Source: CAYPAV01 sp964408805
GTDB lineage: Bacteria > Pseudomonadota > Alphaproteobacteria > UBA8366
DNA length: 41,682 nucleotides
Assembly (NCBI GenBank): GCA_964408805.1
Contig: CAYPAV010000029.1
Span: forward strand, 1 to 41,682
Direction of reading: 5' to 3'
Shown: positions 26,179-34,001 of the stretch, piece after piece
How positions within the stretch are numbered: position 1 is the stretch's first letter
Layout: every line of letters begins with the position of its first letter
Notes under the pieces: model-generated
What the model saw: only the letters and a program-made list of their open reading frames with translations
What the model was told of the DNA's origin: nothing
Database searches by the model: none
Position numbers and translations under genes: made by a program

Positions 26179-26562
26179 ATGGCCAAACCGCATCTTGAAT
26201 TCATGGGCCTCGACATGTCGGAGGGCTGGGCGGTGCCGCCGGGCTATCCGGACGGGATCGAGCAGAAGATCCTCGCCGCCGATCTCGACGAGGACGCCAA
26301 GACCGGCAGCCGGTCGCGCCTGCTCCGCTTCCAGCCGGGCGTCTTCTCGACGGTGCCGTTCGTTCACGATCACTGGGAAGAGGTCTACCTGGTCGAGGGC
26401 GACCTCACGGTCGGCAACGACGCCGACGGCAATGGCGGCGAACGCTTCACCGCCCCCACCTACGCCTGCCGCCCGCCGGGCGCACCCCACGGCCCCTTCA
26501 AATCGGAAGGCGGCTGCATGCTATTCGAACTTCACTATTATCCGGATGCGGTGGGAGAGTAA
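26179..26562 (+). CDS. cupin-domain protein
   Basis: A 127-residue single-domain cupin. Motif 1 gives metal ligands His63 and His65 with EE following (FVHDHWEEVYLVEG) and motif 2 gives His104 (PPGAPHGPF). AGGAG at 26166-26170 fixes ATG 26179. Small cupins act as dioxygenases, isomerases or metal-binding accessory proteins; here it follows a binding-fold protein in the MarR unit. Given the HpaB-like oxygenase next door, a role in aromatic breakdown is plausible. Confidence 0.8.
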   Translation: MAKPHLEFMGLDMSEGWAVPPGYPDGIEQKILAADLDEDAKTGSRSRLLRFQPGVFSTVPFVHDHWEEVYLVEGDLTVGNDADGNGGERFTAPTYACRPPGAPHGPFKSEGGCMLFELHYYPDAVGE

Positions 26563-26565
26563 GCC

Positions 26566-26841
26566 TTAGCTCCCCATACGGCTGACGGCGAGGCCGCCGA
26601 GCGAGAGGATCGCGAGACCGAAGAGCGGCAGGATGATCATCGAGGTGATCGGACCGGCGGACGCGACCTGATAAGCCACGAAGTCGACGGCACCGGCGGC
26701 GCTCGCCGCGATGGCCCGAAGCTCGGTGCCCTTCAGGAGTTCGAAGAGAACCCAGCCGACCAGGGTTGCGAAGCCGACGGAGGCGGCAGTCGCCAATTGC
26801 TTGGTGGTCCATTCGCTGAGTTTCTGCATCTTCGTGGTCAT
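26566..26841 (-). CDS. small two-helix membrane protein, unknown
   Basis: A 91-residue protein with a charged N-terminus (MTTKMQKLSEWTTKQ), a first hydrophobic helix around 16-36 and a second, strongly hydrophobic one around 65-87 (SMIILPLFGLAILSLGGLAV), ending in basic SRMGS. No signal-cleavage site and no recognised family. It converges on the cupin gene with 3 bases between. Codon use matches the genome, so it is probably real. Confidence 0.6.
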   Translation of the reverse strand: MTTKMQKLSEWTTKQLATAASVGFATLVGWVLFELLKGTELRAIAASAAGAVDFVAYQVASAGPITSMIILPLFGLAILSLGGLAVSRMGS

Positions 26842-26967
26842 GTTCCGGATCCTCGGTTCGGGTCTGTGTTGCTAATTCCGTGTTGTCGAGACCTAGAATA
26901 GGGGTCGGGGACGATGCGCGATGTGATTGGGGTCACTCGGCATGAGTTTTTTTCTTTTCCCCGGAAT

Positions 26968-26981
26968 CGCGGAATTCCGCG
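26968..26981. promoter_or_regulatory. 14-bp palindrome upstream of formamidase
   Basis: CGCGGAATTCCGCG is perfectly self-complementary, and another CGGAAT half-site lies immediately upstream (26962-26967). It ends 52 bases before the formamidase ATG. A regulator-binding site is likely, but its protein is unknown. Confidence 0.4.
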
Positions 26982-27033
26982 TTGCACGGGGCCGAATTAT
27001 GGGGAATGGTCGCCCGAAAGGGAGGAATCGCTC

Positions 27034-27990
27034 ATGACGACCGAAAATATCGTCCCGGTCACGCCGGAAACCGTCCACTGGGGCTATTTCGAGGCGGCGC
27101 GGCCGCCGGTGCTGGAAGTCGACTCCGGCACCCGGGTGACGATCAACACGATTTCCGGCGTCCCCGCCGTAATGCCCGAGGACGAGACATTCGTCGTGCC
27201 GGAGGCCCAGCGCGCGGTCCACGAGAAGATCGAACGCCGGATGATCCCGGGCCACCTCCTAACGGGGCCGGTCGCGGTTCGAGGGGCCGAGCCCGGCGAT
27301 ACCCTGGAGATACGCATCCTCGATATCGAGCTCGCCACCAATTGGGGCTGGAACGCCATTCGCCCCGAGAGCGGCACGCTCCCGGAGGATTTCCCCGAAC
27401 AGCACCTGATCCATATCGGCCTCGAGAGAAACCGAAATGTCGGCGTCATGCCGTGGGGTCAGGAAGTGTCATTGGCGCCCTTTTTCGGCGTGATGGGGGT
27501 GGCCCCGCCACCGGCGCGCGGCACCATAACCTCGATCGTCCCCGGCGATTTCGGCGGCAATCTCGACCTCAAGGAACTGGTTGCGGGCACGACGCTCTAT
27601 CTCCCGGTCTTCAACGAGGGCGGCCTTTTCTCCTGCGGCGACGGGCATGCGGCCCAGGGCAATGGCGAGGTTTGCGTGACCGCGATCGAGACCGGTCTCA
27701 ACGGCACCTTCGAGTTCATTGTGCGGAAGGACCTCCGCCTGACCATGCCGCGGGCCGAGACCGAGACCCACTACATCACCACCGGCATCCACCCCGATCT
27801 CGACGAGGCCGCGAAACAGGCGCTTCGCGAGATGATCGTCTTCATCCGCGAACACACGCCCCTCTCCCGCGAAGAGGCCTATTCCCTCTGCTCGATCACC
27901 TGCGACATGAACTGCACCCAGCTCGTGAACCGCCACAAGGGCGTCCATGCGATGCTGCCGAAGGATGTGCTGGCGGGGGCGAAGGGGTAG
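27034..27990 (+). CDS. acetamidase/formamidase family protein
   Basis: A 318-residue metal-dependent amidase of the FmdA_AmdA family. Landmarks: VRGAEPGDTLEIRILDIE in the N-terminal half, the conserved metal-site segment FSCGDGHAAQGNGEVCVTAIE, and the C-terminal ITCDMNCTQLVNRHKGVHAMLPKDVL. These enzymes release ammonia from formamide or short amides, in the cytosol. GGAGG at 27021-27025 fixes ATG 27034; the longer open frame from 26914 lacks a ribosome site. It appears to be a single-gene unit with a palindrome upstream. Confidence 0.88.
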   Translation: MTTENIVPVTPETVHWGYFEAARPPVLEVDSGTRVTINTISGVPAVMPEDETFVVPEAQRAVHEKIERRMIPGHLLTGPVAVRGAEPGDTLEIRILDIELATNWGWNAIRPESGTLPEDFPEQHLIHIGLERNRNVGVMPWGQEVSLAPFFGVMGVAPPPARGTITSIVPGDFGGNLDLKELVAGTTLYLPVFNEGGLFSCGDGHAAQGNGEVCVTAIETGLNGTFEFIVRKDLRLTMPRAETETHYITTGIHPDLDEAAKQALREMIVFIREHTPLSREEAYSLCSITCDMNCTQLVNRHKGVHAMLPKDVLAGAKG

Positions 27991-28000
27991 GGAAGAAAGC

Positions 28001-28123
28001 GGCCCTCACCCCAGCCCTCTCCCGCAAGCGGGAGAGGGAGCCGGTCGGTCCGCGCCCTATTTCGCCTCTCCCGCTTGCGGAAGAGGGAGGTGCCCGTGGC
28101 GAAGCCGTGGGAGGGTGAGGGCC
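28001..28123. repeat. nested palindromic repeat (REP-like) between convergent genes
   Basis: The ends are a perfect 10-base inverted repeat (GGCCCTCACC at 28001-28010, GGTGAGGGCC at 28114-28123). Inside are two hairpins: an 11-base stem with AA in the loop at 28015-28038, and a near-perfect 10-base stem at 28065-28086. The CCCTCTCCCGC / GCGGGAGAGGG wording is the common intergenic palindrome of many GC-rich proteobacteria. It fills the gap between the formamidase stop (27990) and the converging thiolase stop (28128), so it may also end transcription in both directions; no T-run is present. Confidence 0.7.
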
Positions 28124-28127
28124 ACCT

Positions 28128-29282
28128 TTACAGCGTCGCCTCGCTCCCCAGGATCACCGTGCACTGGCTGGACAGCACGCCCCCATTGCCGTGGGCGAGC
28201 GTCAGGTTCACGTCGTCCTGCTGGCGCGCCCCGCAGACGCCTTGAATCTGCCGGGCGGCCTCGATCAGGACCAGGAGGCCGTACATGCCGGGGTGGCAGT
28301 AGGAGAGGCCGCCGCCGGACGTGTTGACCGCGAGCTTGCCCCCGGGAGCGATGCCGCCGCCCTCGACCAGGGCCCCGCCTTCGCCCTTCTTGCAAAAGCC
28401 GAGGTCTTCCAGGAACAGGATCACGTTGATCGTGAAGGCGTCGTAGAGCGCCAATACGTCGATGTCGGACGCTTTCACCCCGGCGCGCTCGTAGGCGATG
28501 GGCCCCGAGGTGGCGGCGCCGGAGACCGTGAGGTTCGGCATCATCGAGATCATGTTGTGAGTTATGCACTCGCCGGTGCCGAGCACGTAGACCGGTTTCT
28601 GTTTCAAATCCTTGGCGCGTTCCGGCGTGGTGATCACGATGGCGCCGCCGCCATCCGTCACCAGACAGCAATCGCGCACCGTGAAGGGGTAGCTGATCAT
28701 GGGCGCGCTCATCACGCCCTCGATGTCGAGATCCTTCTGCTGGAAGGCTTTGGGGTTGAGCTTGGCCCAATTCCGCGCCGCCACCGCGACCTCGGCCAAT
28801 TGCTCCCGCGTCGTGCCGAATTCGTGCATGTGGCGCGACGCGGCCAGCGCATAGGCGCTCGGCGGCATCATCGGTTTATAGGGGTCCTCATAGGCGTTGG
28901 GTTCCCGCGCCGAGGCGGTGGCGCGGCCGATTGTCCGCTGGGTGCTGCCATAGGCCACCACCACGGTCTCGCAGAGCCCGGCCGCGACGGCGGCCTGGGC
29001 ATGGGTGATATGGGCCATGAAGGAGGAACCGCCGATCTGGGTCGAATCGAAATATTTCGGCTGAATGCCGAGATATTCCACCAGGCTCATCGCCGCCATC
29101 CGGGTCTGGCTGGCAGCGACGAACAACCCGTCGACGTCGGATAACGCGAGACCGCAATCGTCGAGCGCGCGGGTCACCCCCTGGGCCATCAGATCGACCG
29201 GGGACATGACGTCGGCGACGATTCCGAGATCGGATTCCGCCGTGCCGACGATGGCGATATTGCCGCGAAGATCGCTCATCAC
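28128..29282 (-). CDS. thiolase-fold lipid-transfer/SCP-x-like protein lacking the N-terminal Cys
   Basis: A 384-residue thiolase-superfamily protein. The position of the acyl-carrying Cys reads STQIGGSSFMAHI, so the nucleophile is absent. The C-terminal half keeps NTSGGGLSYCHPGMYG, with the His and nearby Tyr characteristic of SCP-x/Ltp-type aldolases. Such Cys-less thiolases pair with a DUF35 protein and cleave (retro-aldol) 3-hydroxyacyl-CoA side chains; the adjacent DUF35 gene (ATGA-type overlap) fits this. An alternative is an ordinary acyl-CoA-binding paralogue. ATG 29282 or the following ATG is the start. Confidence 0.82.
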   Translation of the reverse strand: MMSDLRGNIAIVGTAESDLGIVADVMSPVDLMAQGVTRALDDCGLALSDVDGLFVAASQTRMAAMSLVEYLGIQPKYFDSTQIGGSSFMAHITHAQAAVAAGLCETVVVAYGSTQRTIGRATASAREPNAYEDPYKPMMPPSAYALAASRHMHEFGTTREQLAEVAVAARNWAKLNPKAFQQKDLDIEGVMSAPMISYPFTVRDCCLVTDGGGAIVITTPERAKDLKQKPVYVLGTGECITHNMISMMPNLTVSGAATSGPIAYERAGVKASDIDVLALYDAFTINVILFLEDLGFCKKGEGGALVEGGGIAPGGKLAVNTSGGGLSYCHPGMYGLLVLIEAARQIQGVCGARQQDDVNLTLAHGNGGVLSSQCTVILGSEATL

Positions 29283-29662
29283 GCGCCCTCCGCCGGATCG
29301 AAGACGGGATAGGCGGCCTCGTCTTCAGTTGCCGGGATCATCCGGACCTTGACCCGCATGCCGATCTCGACCGAGGCGGGGTCGATGTTCTCGACCCGGC
29401 TCATCATGCGATAGCCCTCGTCGAGATCGATCAGGGAAACATCGAAGGGCTCGCCGCCCCGGGGATGCATTGTCGTCGTGGCATGGACCGTACCGAGGCC
29501 TGCCGAGACCTTCCATTCGAGATCGTCGGCCCCCGTGCCCGGCGACACCAGCCGCGGATACCAGACCGGTGTTCCGTCGCCCGAGACCTGATAGACGAGT
29601 TCGCCCTTCTCGCAATGCTCGCGAAATATCGCGAGCGGTGACTTTTCCGCTGCCTCCGACAT
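29279..29662 (-). CDS. DUF35/OB-fold acyl-CoA-associated protein
   Basis: A 127-residue protein with a short N-terminal helix (LAIFREHCEKGEL), a hairpin where DUF35 proteins have their zinc ribbon, and a C-terminal OB-fold (WKVSAGLGTVHATTTM to GMRVKVRMIP). The ribbon cysteines are missing (YQVSGDGTPVWYPRLVSPGTG), so it probably binds no zinc. DUF35 proteins form complexes with thiolase-like partners in steroid and acyl-CoA degradation. It precedes the thiolase with a 4-base overlap. ATG 29662 is chosen because GGGAG and GGAG lie just upstream and homologues start at this helix; a longer open frame runs upstream antisense to the selenoprotein. Confidence 0.75.
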   Translation of the reverse strand: MSEAAEKSPLAIFREHCEKGELVYQVSGDGTPVWYPRLVSPGTGADDLEWKVSAGLGTVHATTTMHPRGGEPFDVSLIDLDEGYRMMSRVENIDPASVEIGMRVKVRMIPATEDEAAYPVFDPAEGA

Positions 29663-29840
29663 GTCTCCTGCTCCCGTCAAGTCGTTAAGGAAAGGCGTGA
29701 TTTCAGCCCCCCACCGATTTATTCCGAATGCCGTCCGGCGCAACCGGGGTTCGGCCGCCCTTCTCACGGGAAGGTTATTTGAGACCTCGCCGCCGGCTGC
29801 TAATATCGCGTCCGGCTTCGCAAAAAGCTTGGGAGGAAAG

Positions 29841-30488
29841 ATGACACTCGCACAGAAACTCGACGACATTCGCGCCGGCGGCGCCAAACGAATCCCCGAG
29901 GAGAAGCGCGCCATCATGGGCGGCGCCACCGAGGACCTTCGGAATTCCGGCATCATGGACGGTGTCGTCAAGGTTGGCGACCGGATGCCCGCCTTCTCGC
30001 TCCGGAACAGCGAGGGGGTGATGGTCGAATCATCCGATCTCCTGGCCAAGGGCGCCGTGGTCCTGACCGTTTTTAGGGGCGTCTGGTGACCCTACTGTAA
30101 TGCGGAGCTGTATGCTCTGCAGGACATCCAGGACAAGATCGAAGCCGCCGGCGCCAGCCTCGTCGCCCTCACCCCGCAGAAGCCGGAGAAGAACGCCGAG
30201 ATGGTGGCCCGCCATTCCCTTCAATTCGATCTCTTGCACGACGCGGGCAACGAATACGCGATGCAGCTCGGCCTTCGCTTCACCGTGCCGCCGGCGTTGA
30301 AAGAGGTGTATAGCAGCATCGGCCTCGACCTGCCGGCCTTCAACGGCGACGACAGCTGGGCCCTGCCGATGCCGGGTCGCTTCGTGGTCGATGGCGGCGG
30401 CATCGTCCGCGCGGCCGATGTCGATCCCGACTATACCCGCCGCCCGGAACCGGAGAAGACGCTGGCGGACCTGGCTGCTCTCGGCTGA
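29841..30488 (+). CDS. selenocysteine-containing peroxiredoxin-like protein (UxxC)
   Basis: A redoxin-fold (AhpC/TSA-like) protein of 215 residues, provided the in-frame TGA at 30087-30089 is read as selenocysteine. The frame runs unbroken from ATG 29841 (AGGAAAG upstream). The first part is MTLAQKLDDIRAGGAKRIP, then VKVGDRMPAFSLRNSEG, and the active-site strand VVLTVFRGVW-U-PYCNAEL puts U83 and C86 exactly where this family has CPYC. After the TGA the same frame continues with all family landmarks (LVALTPQKPEKNAE, FDLLHDAGNEYAMQLGLRF, DDSWALPMPGRFVVD, DPDYTRRPEPEKTLADL) to TGA 30486-30488. A hairpin follows the TGA, and selD is in the window. These proteins reduce peroxides or disulfides in the cytosol. 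Confidence 0.88.
30096..30126 (+). promoter_or_regulatory. candidate bacterial SECIS hairpin
   Basis: Directly after the TGA codon the coding strand can fold as TGU-AA-UGCGGAGC, loop UGUAU, GCUCUGCA-GG-ACA. That is an 8-bp upper stem (30101-30108 with 30114-30121, one G-U pair), an AA/GG internal loop and a 3-bp lower stem (30096-30098 with 30124-30126). The loop G-U lies about 21-22 bases past the TGA, within the spacing used by bacterial SelB-recognised SECIS elements. All these bases also encode protein (CNAELYALQDI), as is normal in bacteria. Confidence 0.65.
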
Positions 30489-30675
30489 GCGGCCGCCCGC
30501 TTTCGCCGCGGGACATGTTCGATTGCCGCTTCCGCTATACTGGATCGTTCATCCGAGCCGCAACGCGGCCGATTGGGTCGCCCGTGGATTGCATTTGTAA
30601 CCTAGGCGGAAGCGGCTATTGTCTGGCCGTTGCCCCGGCGACCTTGATCCGAACGACCAGAATGGACCCGATACC

Positions 30676-31902
30676 ATGATGCGCCGACGTCCCGGCCGCG
30701 AGTTCCTGCACACGCCCGGCCCGACCCATATCCCCGACCGCGTCCAGAACGCCATGCACAACAAGGCGATCGATTTCGCGAGTCCCGAATTCATGAACCT
30801 CGCGGTCTCCTGCTTCGACGACATGAAGCCCCTTTTCGGACTGGAGGACGCGGGCGAGATATTTCTCTATACCGCGTCCGGCCACGGCGCCTGGGAGGCC
30901 GCCTTCGTCAACCTCTTCGAGCCCGGCGACACCGTTCTGATGCCGGAGACCGGCCGCTTCTCCCGCGTCTGGGGCGAGATGGGCGAGGCGCTCGGCCTCG
31001 TGATCGCGAGCGTGGAAAACGACTGGCGAAGCGCCATCGACCCGGCCCGCGTCGAGGAAGCGCTCCGCGCCGATACCGGCCGCAAAATCAAGGCCGTGCT
31101 GATGGTCCACACCGAGACCGCGACGGGCGCCACCTCCGACATCCAGGCGATCCGCGCCGCCATCGACGCGGCCGGCCATCCGGCCCTGCTGGTGATCGAC
31201 GCCATCGCCTCCTGGCTGACCGTGCCCCTGCCGATGAGCGAATGGGGCGTCGACGTGGTGGTCGCGGCCTCGCAGAAGGCCTTGATGCTGCCGCCCGGGA
31301 TCTCGTTTTGCGCCGTCGGGCCGAAGGCGCTGGCCGCGACAGAGGCCTGCAAGACCTTCCGCGAATACTGGTCCTGGTCGGCCCGGCTTGGGGTCGAGCA
31401 GTACCGCCGGTTCTGTGGCACCGCACCCGAACACATGGTCTACGGCCTCCGGGAAGCGATCGATATCTTGGGGGAGGAAGGCCTCGACCAGGTCTTCGCC
31501 CGCCACGCCCGCCTGGCGGAGGCAACCCGGCTTTGCGTCGGCGAATGGGTCAAGGGAAATGTGCTTGAATTCAACACCACCATCGAGGCCGAGCGCGCCA
31601 ACTCCCTGACCGTGATCCGCGTCGCCGAACACATGGACGCCGAGGACATCCGCCGCACCGCGCGCGAGATCTTCGACGTCGCCTGCGGCGGCGGCTTGGC
31701 GCTCCTCGCCAAAAAGGTCTTCCGCATCGGCCATATGGGCGACCTCAACGACCCCATGATTCTAGGGGCCCTCGGCGGCATCGAAGCCGCCCTCGGCTAT
31801 CTCGAAGTCCCCTTCGAGAGCGGCCTCGCCAAGGCGGCGACTTATCTTGCGGAAACTGCCGAGCGCGGGCCGAAGGAAATAGATAAGCGCACTTATGTTT
31901 GA
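30676..31902 (+). CDS. class V aminotransferase, serine-glyoxylate type
   Basis: A 408-residue PLP enzyme of aminotransferase class V. It opens with REFLHTPGPTHIPDRVQNAM, the typical start of serine-glyoxylate and alanine-glyoxylate aminotransferases. The phosphate-binding segment is YTASGHGAWEAAF, the PLP Asp lies in LLVIDAIASW (Asp175), and the Schiff-base lysine is Lys201 in AASQKALMLPPG. These cytosolic enzymes pass the amino group from serine or alanine to glyoxylate, giving glycine and hydroxypyruvate or pyruvate. Together with malate synthase upstream it adds to the glyoxylate theme. ATG 30676 or the next codon is the start. Confidence 0.85.
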   Translation: MMRRRPGREFLHTPGPTHIPDRVQNAMHNKAIDFASPEFMNLAVSCFDDMKPLFGLEDAGEIFLYTASGHGAWEAAFVNLFEPGDTVLMPETGRFSRVWGEMGEALGLVIASVENDWRSAIDPARVEEALRADTGRKIKAVLMVHTETATGATSDIQAIRAAIDAAGHPALLVIDAIASWLTVPLPMSEWGVDVVVAASQKALMLPPGISFCAVGPKALAATEACKTFREYWSWSARLGVEQYRRFCGTAPEHMVYGLREAIDILGEEGLDQVFARHARLAEATRLCVGEWVKGNVLEFNTTIEAERANSLTVIRVAEHMDAEDIRRTAREIFDVACGGGLALLAKKVFRIGHMGDLNDPMILGALGGIEAALGYLEVPFESGLAKAATYLAETAERGPKEIDKRTYV

Positions 31903-31943
31903 GGCGCGGTGCCCCACCACACAAGAACAGAAAGCCAATATCA

Positions 31944-33107
31944 ATGCCCAATACCCCCCGTCTCTTTTCGCCGCTGACCCTGCGCGGCGTAACGCTTCCC
32001 AACCGTGTCGTCCTGTCACCCCTTTGTATGTATTCCGCCGAAAGCGGGGTCGCAACGGAGTGGCAGTTCGCGCATCTCAGCACCTTTGCGCGCGGCGGGG
32101 TCGGGTTGGTGTTCGCGGAGGCGACCGGGGTCGAACCCCGCGGGCGGATCACGCCCCGGTGCCTGGGCATCTGGACCGACGAACAGGCCGATGCCTTGCT
32201 GCCGGTGACCGGTTTCATCGAGAAGATGGGCTCGGTGCCGGGGTTGCAGATCGCCCATGCCGGGCGGAAGGCTTCGACCAGCCCGCCCTGGGCCGGCGGC
32301 AAGCCGCTGGCGCCGGGCGACACCGCCTGGGGCGATCCCGGCTGGCAGTCGGTCGGCCCTTCGGCCATTCCGGTCACCGAGGGCTGGCAGACGCCGCATG
32401 CGCTCGATGCCGGCGAGATCGCGACCCTGGTCGATGAGTTCGCCGCAAGTGCCAAGCGGGCGGCGCGGGCCGGCTTCAAGGTGCTCGAAATTCACGGCGC
32501 CCACGGCTACCTGATCCACAGCTTCCTTTCGCCACTGACCAACCGGCGGAACGACGCCCATGGCGGCGACCGGGCGGGGCGGATGCGCTTTGCGCTGGAG
32601 GTCACCGAGGCGGTGCGCGCGGCCTGGCCCGATGATCTGCCGCTGTTCTTCCGCATCTCCGCGATCGACGGCCAGGGCTGGGAGATCGAAGATTCGGTCG
32701 TGCTTTCCCGCGAACTGGCGGCACTCGGGGTCGATGTGATCGATTGCTCGGCGGGCGGCATCGCGGGCGCACCCGCCTTTCGCGCCGGCGACGACGGCAA
32801 GCCGCTGAAATCCTCCGGCGACCGCCCGCTCGGCTTCCAGGTCCCTTATGCGGAGGCCGTCCGCCGCGAGGCCGGAGTCAAGACGATGGCGGTCGGCCGC
32901 ATCGTCGATGCGCGGCAATCGGAGGATATTCTCCAGGCCGACCAGGCCGACCTGATCGGGATCGGCCGGGAATTGATGTACAACCCCTTCTGGGCCCTGC
33001 ACGCGGCCGAGGCGCTGGAGGCCGAAACAGCCTTCGATCTTTGGCCCGACCAATATCGCTGGGCCGTAGTGCGACGCGCCGAACTCGGCGCCTACGCGCG
33101 GGCCTGA
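31944..33107 (+). CDS. NADH:flavin oxidoreductase, Old Yellow Enzyme (YqjM-like)
   Basis: A 387-residue FMN TIM-barrel enzyme. The N-terminal RLFSPLTLRGVTLPNRVVLSP is followed by CMYSAESG, the Cys-Met-Tyr of YqjM-type enoate reductases. The central EIHGAHGYLIHSFLSPLTNRR and DAHGGDRAGRMRFALEV are classic for the family, as is the C-terminal FMN phosphate site VGRIVDARQSEDIL with IGIGRELMYNP. It reduces activated C=C bonds with NAD(P)H. It sits 41 bases after the aminotransferase and 18 before the enoyl-CoA hydratase, probably one transcript. Confidence 0.92.
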   Translation: MPNTPRLFSPLTLRGVTLPNRVVLSPLCMYSAESGVATEWQFAHLSTFARGGVGLVFAEATGVEPRGRITPRCLGIWTDEQADALLPVTGFIEKMGSVPGLQIAHAGRKASTSPPWAGGKPLAPGDTAWGDPGWQSVGPSAIPVTEGWQTPHALDAGEIATLVDEFAASAKRAARAGFKVLEIHGAHGYLIHSFLSPLTNRRNDAHGGDRAGRMRFALEVTEAVRAAWPDDLPLFFRISAIDGQGWEIEDSVVLSRELAALGVDVIDCSAGGIAGAPAFRAGDDGKPLKSSGDRPLGFQVPYAEAVRREAGVKTMAVGRIVDARQSEDILQADQADLIGIGRELMYNPFWALHAAEALEAETAFDLWPDQYRWAVVRRAELGAYARA

Positions 33108-33125
33108 ACGAAAGGAAACCCAATC

Positions 33126-33932
33126 ATGGCATTCGTCGAGACCGAACGGCAGGGACAGATCTTTATCGTGCGGCTCAACCGGCCCGACCGCATGAACGCA
33201 ATGGGGCACGAGATGCGCACCCTGATGGCTGAAGCCTGGACCGAGTTCCGGACCGACGACGATCTCGAGGTCGGTATCTTCACCGGCACCGGGCGGGCGT
33301 TCTGCGCCGGCGAGGATATGAAGGAATCGCTCGAGGACGGCGCGCCCGGTGGGCGCAAACCCGATTTGGAAGACCCGTTCATGGCGGGCACGCTGGAGAA
33401 GCCGGTGATCGGTGCCATCAACGGCTTCGCCATGGGCGGCGGCTTCATGCTGGTCGAGCGGACGGATTTGCGGGTCGCGGTTCCGGACGCCGTCTTCGAG
33501 GTCTCGGAGGCGAAGCGCTGGCTGCTCGGCGGCTACAATCACGGGCTCCTGGCGGCGCTGCCCCATCCGATCGCGACCGAGATGGCGCTCGGTTTCCGGT
33601 TCACCGCCGAGCGCTTCCACCAATTGGGATTTATCAATCGTCTCGTCGAACCCGACGCGTTGCTGCCGACGGCGATCGAGATGGCGGAGCATATGCTCTC
33701 GCTGCTGCCGGCCTCGCGCGTCAATACGGTGCAAATGATGCGGGAGATTCGCCCGGAACCGGCCCCGGACGTCGAACGCCTCGCCGAGGCCCTCCATCAG
33801 CACGGCTGCCTGGAGGACCGCATGGAATCCCGCCGCGCCTTCGCCGAAAAGCGCGCCCCCAACTTCAAGGGCTGGAACGACCCGGAAGACCGCTACCGGA
33901 CGCCGACCTTGGCGTCGGTGAGAGAGGATTGA
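33126..33932 (+). CDS. enoyl-CoA hydratase/isomerase family protein
   Basis: A 268-residue crotonase-fold protein. Oxyanion-hole loops are at FCAGEDMKESLE and in INGFAMGGGFMLVERTDLRVA. The C-terminal trimerisation helices are present. The usual first catalytic Glu region reads FAMGGGFMLVE, and the second lies in FEVSEAKRWLLGGYNHGL, where the family often has E...G..P; assignment to hydratase rather than isomerase or hydrolase is therefore not certain. GAAAGGAAA just upstream fixes ATG 33126. Last gene of the plus-strand run with the Old Yellow Enzyme. Confidence 0.85.
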   Translation: MAFVETERQGQIFIVRLNRPDRMNAMGHEMRTLMAEAWTEFRTDDDLEVGIFTGTGRAFCAGEDMKESLEDGAPGGRKPDLEDPFMAGTLEKPVIGAINGFAMGGGFMLVERTDLRVAVPDAVFEVSEAKRWLLGGYNHGLLAALPHPIATEMALGFRFTAERFHQLGFINRLVEPDALLPTAIEMAEHMLSLLPASRVNTVQMMREIRPEPAPDVERLAEALHQHGCLEDRMESRRAFAEKRAPNFKGWNDPEDRYRTPTLASVRED

Positions 33933-34001
33933 CCCTTCGCTTCCGCGAGGGCGCGATAGGAGGTTCGCCCATCGTTGACGATCCCGGAAACCCGGCGTGA
34001 C

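Noticed and set aside
28001..28123. CRISPR-like array
   Set aside because: Two different hairpins within one inverted repeat; no regularly spaced identical repeats or cas genes.
30087..30089. TGA as a simple nonsense mutation in the redoxin gene
   Set aside because: It lies exactly at the catalytic Cys, both sides are intact, a hairpin follows and selD is nearby. It remains formally possible if the genome lacks selB.
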